64,000 bases of DNA from Asterochloris sp. CNOR1 (taxonomy: Eukaryota; Chlorophyta; Trebouxiophyceae; Trebouxiales; Trebouxiaceae): contig OZ017755.1 in NCBI GenBank assembly GCA_963969365.1, positions 2,542,001 through 2,606,000 of the forward strand. Direction: 5' to 3'. Under the pieces are notes generated by a model. It worked only from the letters and a program-made list of their open reading frames with translations. It was not told the DNA's origin and did no database searches. The translations under genes and the position numbers were made by a program. Shown here piece after piece: positions 44,968-55,400 of the stretch (position 1 is the stretch's first letter; each line of letters begins with the position of its first letter).

Positions 44968-45645
44968 GCTCCTACCACTTCAAGCTGCAGGATGAAGCCA
45001 GAGCCTGAAAACAGCTAACAACAAAGGTCATGGGTCTTTGACCAGGGTCTGCATAGTCAACATCAAGTAGATCGTGGCAGCACAGTTCTGATTCCCACAT
45101 TGACACTCCGCAAACGCTCTAGCTTGCACATCAGAAATATGTCGAGATTGGCATCTGTATTGAGGAGGACGCAGGCCAGCTCCACAGCCAGGGAGGCGCT
45201 GGGCCTCGCATTCCGTCCCAATGTACTGGCGAGTGAGGGCAGCGCTACTTGCATTGGCAGTGGTACAATAAGCAAGGTGACCTCAAGCTGGGGCATTGCA
45301 GATTGCTGCATACTGGCGCACGTGCACAGAGATTTAAGCTGCCCCATGTCAGGACTTAAAAGTGATGAAACCTCAAGTGCTGCTGTGTAGGTAGTGCTAC
45401 AGCCCTCCATGCTGCATTACAGAGGATTCTCAGCAGTTCCTGAAAGCGCCAAATCTGCGGTGAGTCCCAGCTTCTGCTGCAAAGCTGTCTGCTGTGAGAG
45501 CCAGCCACCTCCGTCAAGCTCTCCTTACAGCTCACTGCTGCAATGACGCCCGCAAGTGCCGACCAGCCGCCCAGAGCAGCCGTGAATGTAGAGTCAGTCT
45601 GTAACACATCCTGGCCTGGCGCTGCTACAGGCAAAGGAGCACAGC
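44968..45645. other. Divergent promoter region between the PLAC8 and SCO1-like genes
   Basis: The 5' regions of both genes lie here. An acceptor-like CTACAG at 45630 suggests that a 5' UTR intron or another upstream exon of the SCO1-like gene ends there. No defined promoter element was recognised. Confidence 0.4.
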
Positions 45646-48600
45646 ATGGCATTGTATGGAGCAGCTGGTGTCCTGGTAGCTGGCGGGCTCTACCTGGCCA
45701 TGCACTCATCCGGCTCAGTGAACACACCCACCAGCCAAGGTGGGTGGGGCCAGCAGCATGGCACTTCCTGACAGCCCGGGGGGCAGTGGCCAAGGCATCT
45801 ATCTGCTGCTGTCATCTGCTGTCCTGCTGTGCTGGGCCGAGCTTGCATCAGCTTTGTGGTGCGCTTCAAGCTTTTGTAGGCAAAGTCTTGATGTTGGCAA
45901 AGCCCTGGTGTCAGTCACATCAGGGGGGGCACCCCAACGCAAGCATGCAGAACACAGCAGACGACCTGGCTGTCGTGTGCTGCCGCAAGGTGACAATATC
46001 AGTGGTGCCCAAGGCGTCTGCAAAGTCAGAGCCAGCCTCATGTCTGTCTGCCTGCAGCCACGGGTCAGTCGGTGCGACCGGGGGACAGCTTCAATCGGGC
46101 TGCCTCAGCAGGCACAGGCGCACTGCAGGCAAGCACTGTGCACTGTCTTTCACAGGCAGCACAGCCTGCCATGCTGCTGCCAGCAGACCTTGCCCCGCAC
46201 CCATCTCTTTGTCAGCCCTCTGTGGTGTCTCTGTCGGCTGCTGCTTTTGTTACTCAGCTGACCTCATTAGCCAGGCATGGCCTCATGGCACCTCACATGC
46301 GCTGCCTTTGTGCCGGAACCAACGCTGCAGCAACTTCACATAGCTTGGTGCTGTACTTGCTGGGGCAGCAAGCCCCACTGCACATGGCAGACAGCTTTGC
46401 TCAGGCACCACTGCAAAGCAGGGCCGGTATTCATTGGTGTGACCTTGCTGAATGCAGATTGCTAAATTTGAGGATGTGGTTGACCAATTCGACAACAAGT
46501 GAGCAGCCTGCGACTCAATGCGAAAGTGTCTTGCAAGTAGCTGCAGGCAGCGCTGTTGCACAGGCTCAATTGACTGCCGTCATGGCTGTGTAGAGGCTGG
46601 GCTTTGCCTTTGCCAGTTGGCAGGCCGTGTGCACAACGCATGACAGTGTCAAGGCCAGATGTCCAGCACAGCATGTCAGAATGTGGTGCTTGGTCTGAAT
46701 GTGCATGTGCTTGACGCACGTCTTGGCTTGTCCTCATTGCCTACCATTGCTGCTGTGCCAGCAGCTCATGTAGGCACCATCAGGCTTGCAACAGGCTGCA
46801 CAATTTAGATACAAACACAGCATGCCTCTGGTTGCTTCCGAGTATGGCATGGCAATTTGGGAGCAAAGTAGGTTGGTCTGATTGTGCCCCATTCTGATCA
46901 GCAGACATTGCAGGTGTGCCAGCCGTGACGGTGCACAGACATGAGAGCCCTGAGCTGCGTGCAGTGAGAAAGGTTGTTGCCAGCTATGCTAGTCTGCAAA
47001 GGGACGCTGCAAGCTGGACATTGAGCTGACTGCTGCAGGTGGACGCATGACGACATACTTGGCGACTATGCTGTGGTGGTCTTTGCCCACGATGTCAAGG
47101 ACAGCAAGGCAGGCTTCCTGGAGAAGCTGAAGGAGATTGTCAGGCAGTCAGGTGCAGCCTGAGGCGCAGCTGCCTGCCTGGCAGCACCCCTGGCAGCAGC
47201 ATGCTGTGCGAGCTGCTCACCTGCCACTTGTGGGCTGCATGGGCACTGCCGCAGGGTCAGGGCCACACATCAATGTATTCATCATGTGCTGAGCCCGCAC
47301 CTGGGCCATTGCTGCCAGGCACTGCAGCCCCAGCGCTTGCAGACCAGGAGGCCATGCAGTGCCTGCAGCCAGGTGTAGCCTGTCACTTGGGTCCCTGGCG
47401 CCTGCCACATCTGTGACTCCCCTTGTGCAGCGTCTGCAGCCAGCCACAATCTGTGACCTGAGCTCCTGGCTCCTGCACACCGGAACTGTGTCCATGCAGT
47501 GCCTGCAGCAAGGTACGATCTGTCACTGCAGTGCTTGATTCCTGCAGATCGCAAGTCGAACATGCACCACTTGCAGCCAGTCGTCGTGATTCTGGGGGAC
47601 CCTGATGTGGAGGCTTTCAAGAAGGTCTCCACTCAGAGTCATGAGCGTCTTTTGGCGCTCAGAGGCCCTGAAACACAGCAGGTGTGACTTGGGTGAGGGG
47701 GTGTGCCATGCAACAAAGCTATGCTTGCTGGCCCTCAAAAGCCTTGGCACACAGCCAAGCAGGCTGGCACAGGGTGAAGTGCCTGGTCCACTGCTTGCTG
47801 ACCGTAGAGACCCTGACATACAGCAAGTCAGGCTGGTGTGCGACAATGTGCCTGGTGCACTGTTTGCTGGCGCTCTCAGAGGGTGACAAATTTGCTGATC
47901 TGGGGGAGTTGCTGCATTGGCATGTGTGGCTTTGGTGCACAACAGGTCAGGACGGACAGTAGCATTGAACCTTCTTGAGGTAAGCAGGGTATGGCAGGGT
48001 TGGGGCCAGGGTCCCCTGCTGTCAGCAGGGTGCCACATGGCAGCATGTTTTTGTTTGTCTGACATGTGCTGGTGCATGCCCTGGTGCAGATATTTGACAG
48101 CGCGGGAGCGTTTGTGACTGCAAGCCAGACAGGTGACAACAGCGGCGAAGAAGCAATCAGCCAGGGAGGCCTCTACCTTGTGGACCCTGAGGGTAAGTGT
48201 TTGAGCAGCATTCTCTGCTTTTGTTGTTGCTATAAAATCAACATGTCCCCTACTCTCCAAGGACTCATGACTTCGAATGCAGCAAAAGTGCAGTCAGCTA
48301 CTCACATCATGTCATGCCTTCATAGCAACAACAGTGTCTGGCTTACATACAAAGCGGCTGCTAAGTTGCACCGGGCCTGTGGTGCCGTGTATTCTGCAGG
48401 TCCTTGGGTCCATTGCTTCAGCAGCAGCTCACCTTGGCTAAGATGGACAGCCAATGGCTTGCATCTTAAGAACAAGCTTGCTGCAGCACTCCCTGAACAC
48501 TCCCTCAAGTTCAATGAGCTGTCTGGCTGACATGAACAGGGGCTCCTAATTCTGAGTCAGCAGGATATGCCTGAGCTGCTATAGTTGCCTGTAATGCAGG

Positions 48601-48996
48601 CACTTTCATTGCCATCTACCCTCAGGAAACAGATGCTGCAGAGGTGGCCAGCAGGGTAAGTGTGACTGAGTGATACATCATCCTTGCGTCGCAGGGTGCT
48701 CCGCGTTGTCAGATTTTGTTCATTCATGTCTGCTGGACAGCATTGTGACTAGTCCCAGCACTATCCCTGCCACATAGCAGCCTCTGCCTACCTACCTCTC
48801 TGAGCTCATCCCGCCCTATCTGTTGCAGGTGGCTGATGAAATGGTGGCTTACAAGAGAAAAAACCCCAGTTGGCATGGGCCAAAATCCGTGAGACCCTGT
48901 TATGAAAACCCTGACTGCACTTGTGCACACCATTGCAGCTGCGCAATATGTGACATACGGCATTGCACACTGCAGGTGAAGCACCGCCACGCCTGA
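45646..48996 (+). CDS. SCO1/SenC-like thioredoxin-fold protein lacking CxxxC
   Basis: Eight exons join in phase: 45646-45739, 46058-46128, 46458-46498, 47039-47151, 47548-47624, 48090-48192, 48600-48655 and 48829-48996, giving about 240 residues. An N-terminal hydrophobic segment (ALYGAAGVLVAGGLYLAM) is followed by a linker and a fold resembling SCO proteins: FEDVVDQFDNKWTHDDILG (the usual LVDQ..G..WT..DL.G), the strand DYAVVVFAHDV, a helix, VVVILGDPDVEAFKK, then GGLYLVDPEGTFIAIYPQET. SCO proteins help build the CuA site of cytochrome oxidase. Here the CxxxC after the strand is replaced by HDVKD, so copper binding is unlikely; plant HCC2 also lacks it. The start at 45646 has A at -3 and G at +4. 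The last 30 residues are uncertain, because an optional intron (GTGAGA at 48889) would replace a Cys-rich stretch. One intron has a GC donor (46129). Confidence 0.5.
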
Positions 48997-49152
48997 TGTT
49001 AGGCCGCACGTGGCGTAGTCAAAGCTAGTAAAGTGTTTCTTCACATGCCTGCACCAACATGGTGCAGGCATGCAGCTTTGGTGTACAACAGAGTAGTGGC
49101 ATCCACTCCCACCTCATCCATGTTAGTTCGCTTTAGGACGCAGTTGATAGCG

Positions 49153-49157
49153 TTACA
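49153..49157 (-). terminator. Candidate TGTAA poly(A) signal for the GT29-like gene
   Basis: TGTAA on the minus strand, about 50 bases after the stop at 49205-49207. It overlaps the 3' region of the convergent SCO1-like gene. Confidence 0.5.
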
Positions 49158-49187
49158 ATCATTAACTGTTCAAGGCATCATGCATCA

Positions 49188-49192
49188 TGTAA
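49188..49192 (+). terminator. Candidate TGTAA poly(A) signal for the SCO1-like gene
   Basis: TGTAA on the plus strand, 192 bases after the stop. The two convergent signals lie only about 35 bp apart and cross, so the 3' UTRs probably overlap. Confidence 0.45.
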
Positions 49193-49204
49193 AAGGCAAC
49201 TGAG

Positions 49205-52195
49205 TCAGGGTGTCTGTAGGGTACTACTTGAAACAAGGTCTGCTGGAGGGAAGGTGTGAGGATCATCTGTAGAGCGAGTCTTAGGTGGAATGGGCAGGTC
49301 AGGATTGAGCCCATGATTGCCAGACAAGCAGATTTCGTTTGGTGGGCAGGGGCTGATATGAAGGCTCAGCTGCCCATGGGCTTGCAACTTGTACACCAGA
49401 CGCTGCTCTGCAGAGTAAAGCTGCAGCAGCAGGAGCAAGCTTGCACTTGTGCCTACAAGTGCAAGTAAATGAACAAGCAAGTGCCCATGGACAAGCTGCG
49501 CCCATGTCGTGCCAGCAGGTGCACTGCAGCTTGATTGGCTGGTCAGGCACACCTCGAGCAGCTTGGCATAACACATCAGGGCAGCACAGTCATATAGCAC
49601 AGTGCACAGGCAGCGGCAATGCGCAGGCTTGCAAGTGGCATGTTGTGTGGCATGCAGGCATGCTTACTGCGTCAGGATGGGCTGTGACTGGCGCCTGAGG
49701 GGGATGATACCAGCCAATTCCGTAAAGATGAACCTTGGCCTCTGGGGCACAAGCGAGGCTGGCCATCACACCTGCAGCCAATCGGAAGCATATAGCTCTT
49801 CAGTGCACCAAATTTTGTTGAGTGTCTATTTAGCCAACTTGTGCCCTCAAGCCAATAAATGCTGTCACGCCAGAAGTGTTGACCTGCCAAGCATGCTGTG
49901 AAGGCCCACCCATGGGAGCAGCAGCACTGGTGGTCAGCACGCCACAACAGCAACCAGCGCCGCAGCAGCTCCGTCAAGGAATGCTCAAAGACGGATGCAG
50001 TGATCAGGGTGACCAGCCGGGCTGTGGGGGAGCTGCTACTTGGTTCAGTGCCGCGAACCCTGAGGTGTCCCCAATATGAGCCAAACACCAAAATGCGCTC
50101 AAATTTTTGTTGAGCTGCTCTGAAAGTCTGCAAGTGCAGTCAAGCCAACACGCGCAGACCTGCGAGGCGAGCCGTGGGGGACCACCCACTCCAGTGCTGC
50201 ATGAATGCTTCGCGGAAGGCGGCAGCGTTCAGCCATGCTGTCTGCTTGCTCTGGAGGAAGAAGGAGCGCTGCACTTCCTCATAGTGGTCCTCATGGCCCC
50301 CCAGAAACCAGATGGCCTGCACAAAGGGGCAGCACTGTCCTTGACCGTAATTCAAGCACTTTAGGGGGAAGAGCTGCAGGTGCGGTGAATGGTCCTCCTC
50401 GGGCGCCTATGAGGCATCACATGGCCTGCAGGAGGCAGCACTGGCTTTGACTTGTCCTGGGCTGGAGCTCAGCAGTTCCTCCCAGTGAAACTTGTGCTCC
50501 TCCAGGTACCACATGGCCTGCAGAGGGAAGGCTTGCTCACCAGCTGCGCTGAGCCCATTTTGATGGGGGCCCGAAAAGGCCCTGCGCTGAACAGGTTCTT
50601 CAGCCCAGTGTGCACGGAGTGGCAGCACTACAATCAGGCAGAGATGCTTGAGATTGTCAATTGATTCATGAGCGGCCTGGGAGAGCCAAGCAGGGCACAT
50701 CAGCACCCTGCAGACAGATTTGCAGGCCAGCCAGCTTGCAAGCACCCACTGAGAAGACCCCACCTGCGCGGCTGCCACGGCTCCAGTGCGCCCTAGGTCG
50801 CGAGGCTTTGTACTGAACCCCAGGTAAAAAGGAACCTCAGGGATCCAGTAGAAGGTTGTGATCCAGATGTCCACACGCTCGTTCTGGTTGGGCCACCAGC
50901 GATCCAGAGTGGTCGTCCTGCAGCATCAGGATCTGATCTGTAAAGCATGAGGCCATGTCATGCTAGGTTGTAGGGATGACCCCCGGGCGGGCACAGGGAA
51001 GAAGCCTGTCTCATGGTCCTGCTGAGTGCCAGGTCGCCCCTGGGTAAGCCACCAGCGGGCTCAAGTCATGGTCCTGCAGCAGCTTCAAGGCTCTGATGTG
51101 CAATGATCCAGACGTTTCTGGGCTCTGCGGGCCACCAGGGGACCTGAGTGCATAGAGGACCATTGCAGCGTGGGGCCCTCCAGATTTTCAACATGCGTGA
51201 GCCGCTGTCCCAGGTGAGCCATTTTCCCCCCTTTTTCTGCAGTGCAGCTGTTAGCTCTACAGGAGCGGCAGCACCAGGGATGTCCTGATTGACCATGAAG
51301 GTCTTCCGCATCTGTAAGCAACTGGTGTCATGTCTGACAGGTGGGGACTTGCCGGATGCTGCATATGCAGGGTCGCACCCCACGCTCATCACCCAGTGCT
51401 GCATCAGGGGAGATGCAGACCTGCTCGCCTGTGAGGGGCCGTGTGCCTGAACACTGTCTGTTTGAAGCTCACAGGACTCGATGTCTCCCAGTGCCAATTG
51501 ACACGTGATCCCCATGTGCTGGCAACAACAGATGCATGACAAATCACTGCTACCACACAATGAGAGTCCACCTGATTATCAGGTCGGCTCTGTTGGCAGC
51601 AATCCTCTGCTCCCGCGTCAACCTGTCGTTGCCGATCACGGCAACAACCTTTGGGTGGGACGCGTTGATGGCTGGGCACAGCCGCGTGTGCAGCTCAGCC
51701 GCCAACTTCTGCACCTCGGCCCGCTGCGCTGTTCTGTTGAGGGTCAGCGCATGCAGCAGGCTTGAGTTCTGGGCTGCCGAGAGGGTCCCGTTGCTGTAGT
51801 CGTCGAGGTTTATCAGCACGGGGTGGTCTCTGGCCAGGGGCAGCACTGGCTGGCCCAGCGGCTGTGGCTTTGGGATGCTGACTGGCAGGACTGGCCGCTC
51901 CAGCAGCCGCGCGGGCTGTGCCGCCCGCAGTGCGGCGCGGGGCTCGCTGTGCAAGCCTTCATGAGCAGCAGACTGAGGCTGGATGCCTGCGATGAAGACC
52001 TCCAGGCTGAGAGAGGCTGCCCACAGCAGGCCTGCAACAGCAGAGAGACTGCTTGTGATGGCAGCAAAGTGGGCCAGTGGAGATGAGTAAGCATTTGCTC
52101 CAGGACACAGGCATTAACAGCTCCGGAAAATGCTCACAGATGATGCACGTGACCCAGCGTTGAGAGAATGCTGGGACTCTAGCATTCAGAGCCAT
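49205..52195 (-). CDS. GT29 (sialyltransferase-like) type II Golgi glycosyltransferase
   Basis: Exon 1 (52138-52195) and exon 2 (51572-52031) join in phase. They encode a short cytoplasmic N terminus and a signal anchor (RWVTCIICLLWAASLSLEVF), then a Pro/Arg-rich stem. Exon 2 ends with an L-type sialyl motif: VVAVIGNDRLT, then ADLIIR. Exon 3 (50764-50917) joins in phase and gives NERVDIWITTFYWIP, as in GT29 (GE..DVWV). Exon 4 (50541-50627) encodes a segment with GLKNLFSAGPFRAPIKMG. A terminal exon, 49205-49407, encodes EQRLVYKLQAHGQLSLHI, matching the usual E..L...L...G.L.L end. The S-motif region (about 49.7-50.5 kb) is unresolved: two similar exon starts (50517 and 50316, minus) compete, and an in-frame TGA at 50140-50142 precedes ERILVFGSYWG. 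True sialic acid transfer is doubtful in a green alga; donor and acceptor are unknown. Confidence 0.6.
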
Positions 52196-52453
52196 CTGCA
52201 GAGACAGCTGACCGGTCTGCCATGTTCACAAGCTCCACTGCATGCTGCCGGGTGAGAACGAAATGTCATGCAGATCTGTGACACCGCTGCAGACTTAGTC
52301 TGAGCGGCTCAATGCATGGCGTGAAGGAAGCAGCACTAAGAAGGAGAAATCTGCTGGAAATCACAATCATGAGGCTCGGCTCCATGAGCAGCCCCGGGAG
52401 TTGATCCTGAAACGGGTCTCCTACTGTGGCTGCCCAGGGCTTACAATCCAGAA
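52196..52453. other. Short divergent spacer, likely bidirectional promoter
   Basis: Only 258 bases separate the start codons of the GT29-like and nucleotidyltransferase genes. No TATA box or other element was identified. Confidence 0.5.
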
Positions 52454-55400
52454 ATGGCGCTGAGTGACAGACCCGCCCATGCAGCTGATGCACCTGGTCT
52501 GCAGCAGGAGAGCAGATCGGAAGAAGAGGGGGAGATTGAGCAGCCCCTTGATGAATTTAAGGAGCCTGAGGAGGCCTCCAGGTAAGGGCCAGTGCCATCA
52601 GGCTCAAGGGGACCTCGTCTTCAAGAAAGCTTAGCAAAGTACAAGGCATAAATCCTCGCCATTGATGACAGCCGCATGGCAACCCGTGACTGCCAGAAGT
52701 TCCGATTTGCTTGCCACCACAGACATGCTGACAGTGACAACACAGAGCAGTCCTATCATACATTGTGAGACTGAGGCAGCCTGGCAGCCAGATAGACTCC
52801 TGCCACCTACAGGACTGGCATGTTGGACCACATGACGGAGGTCGAGGATCGGGAGCAGGCAGATGTCGCAGGTGCACAGCTGCTTTGGAACTATCTCGCT
52901 GCCTTGCGCAGCTCTCACATCTGCGCAGTGTGTGCTGAAGCCAGTGCTTGAATGCGTGCTGAAATCTGGCATTGGCCTCTTGGCTGCTGACCCTGCAGGT
53001 CATTGTGTGGGCTGTTCCTGTTGTACCAGCAGCAGCAAGCATGTCTCTGTTGCATTCAGAAATAGTCATTCATGCTTGATTGATCATGACCATGCTGCAG
53101 CTGTTGCGACCCTGGCTGCAGCAAGCTTGTGCGTGGTGGTGTCGCACTGCTGCTGGTTGCAGCTGCTGATGAGGTGCTGCAGTGTGACGGCTGCTGCTTG
53201 TACAAGCTTGTGTGGCACAGCCAGTCATCAGGGCGTGCTAGCAGCAATAATCCGAGTCCGCTGCTGAGGTGCCTGAGTCCCCTCGTGAGCTCGCTCACGG
53301 TGTGACAATGTCGCCGCGATGCCTACAGCTTCCAACAGTGACAATAATGGCTGCAGCTGCCGATGAGGTGCCAGAGTATGCCCCTGAGCTCACGGAGGAG
53401 GAACAGGAGCTTGCTCAGGGGCTGCAGGACTGCATGGATCGGGCCAGGCAGAGAGCCAACAAGCATTGGCCTCCAGATGTCGCACAAGAGATGCTGCAGG
53501 CTCTCATGAACAAAGCCAAGGTGGGATCCTGCCTTGCATGGACAGCTGGGGGCTGCAGCACTGCAGGGGTCGTGCCAGTCGGAGGGACGACATGCACCGC
53601 CCTCTTGGGCAATGGCAAGGTCTGTTCCTGGCACATCTGTGCAATTCAGGGCTGCGGAACTGCATGGGCCATGCCAGACAGACATTCACTAAGCACTGGG
53701 TTGCAGATATTGCCCCAAGCGATGCTGCAGGAGCTCATGGCAAAAGTTAAGTTCAGGTCTTGCATTGTCTGTCTGTTTGTGGGCTGCGCCAGGCTGAATG
53801 CTGGCACTTGCATTACACTGGCAAGGCTGCACCTGAGGCTGCACGAGACATGCAGCAAGCTCTCGTGGACAACGTCAAGGGTGGAGGCATCAATGGCATG
53901 CACAGCCATCAAAGATTGTCAGCTGGCCTTGGAACGGGAGAATCTGCTTCTCATTGTCTTGATGCCTGCAAAGATGTGCTTGCCTTCAGACCCGCCTTGC
54001 TCGCTCCTTGACTGTGCTCTGCCCCTGTTGCAGAGCGGAAACCTGGCATGCAGCAGAGGGTTGCTGTCGCTGCAGCTGCCTCGTTGTTTGCCTCAGCAAG
54101 AGATTGTGGGATCTAGTTTTTTGCTACGCCTGCACACACCTGCCAAGCCAGCGAAACACAGTGCTGATGTTGTGCCTCCTGAGGTGGGTGTGTCTGCTGC
54201 AGAGCCAGGAGCCAGACCAGCAGGAGATAGCACAGAAAGAGCAGCTGATCGCCAGTTTAAACAGGCTGGTGCAGCCAAGCCTGGGCGAGTACACAGGCAT
54301 GCACGTGGAGCCCTACGGCTCCTTCACCAGCGGGCTGAGCAATCAGGGCGGCGACCTGGATCTGGCTGTGGAGGGAAAGCGTACCGGGCGCGGGTGAGGC
54401 GCAGCTGCAGCTGCAGAGGTCCTCCAGCAGTGCAGGGCCATGCATGTGACATGCCTCACTGCTGGAGCTGGCCATCTGGCTGCGGGCTGTTGCAGGCAAG
54501 GCAAGCCCCCGTTGAGCTCCAGGATTGCTGGTGTGGCCCTGAGTGTTGCTCAATGCATGCAGGCAAAGCTGTGCCAGCACAAGCAGCTTCCATCTTGTTG
54601 GCTGCAGGGAGGTTGGCAGACCTGTTCACATGCTGAACAAGGACGAGAAGGCGCAACTGCTCAAGGTGATGCACACCCTTCAGCGATGCCCTTGAAGCTT
54701 GCTCAGCTGCCATCCTTTTGCATGGAAAATCCCGGACTAGCTCTTAACTCATTTGCTGTCCCCAGACATGGGCAGCTTCACAGCTGCTGCCAGTCAGCCA
54801 CTGGCCCCACACCGTCCCGCACACCAACAAACAGCACACCAACACAAATAACACAAATGCTTGAGTCAGCTAAATGGAGTGCAATGGACTCACAGAGGCA
54901 GCACATTGTGCCCTTCTGGCAGAGCTGTCAACTGAAGCCATGCTGTTGGCTCTGCAGTCGCTTAGCTCCAAGGTCAAGAAGCGGGGCATGAGCAGGGGCA
55001 GGATAGAGCACATCCTGCATGCCAGAGTCCCAATCATCAAATTCAAGGACGCTGTCTCAGGTAGGCTGTGCCTGATGCCAGCCAGCACCAAGGCCTTCAG
55101 TGGCTGCCCCAAGCTTGGCGCCATGGCACCACCTCAGAAGTGCCTGACCAACACCCACCCATCCCCACACCCTTTTGCTGAGCCTGGATGCCCTGACTGC
55201 CTGGCCAGGCGCAGATGCACATAGGACTTGCTTGACCTGCTGACCGCTTGGCGCCCACCTGACTACCCTGCACAGATGCCTATTGCTTGCACTGCTGAGC
55301 AGTACGAGCTGCCCACTAGGTCATCTGCACCAGCACGCGCCTCCTTCCTTGCTGCCACTGCTGACTTCTGGCCCGTTGCACTGCCCACCTGGCCAGCTGC

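Noticed and set aside
50950-51560. Minus-strand frame with GKWLTWDSGS and NVWIIAHQSLEAAAG
   Set aside because: It looked like a GT29 exon, but exon 2 (ending at 51572) joins the exon at 50917 in perfect phase across it, so it is treated as intron.
53269-54636. Longest plus-strand open frame (455 codons)
   Set aside because: Only 53357-53520 of it is the real exon. The intron is 682 bases, not a multiple of three, and the true catalytic exon 54203-54393 lies in another frame.
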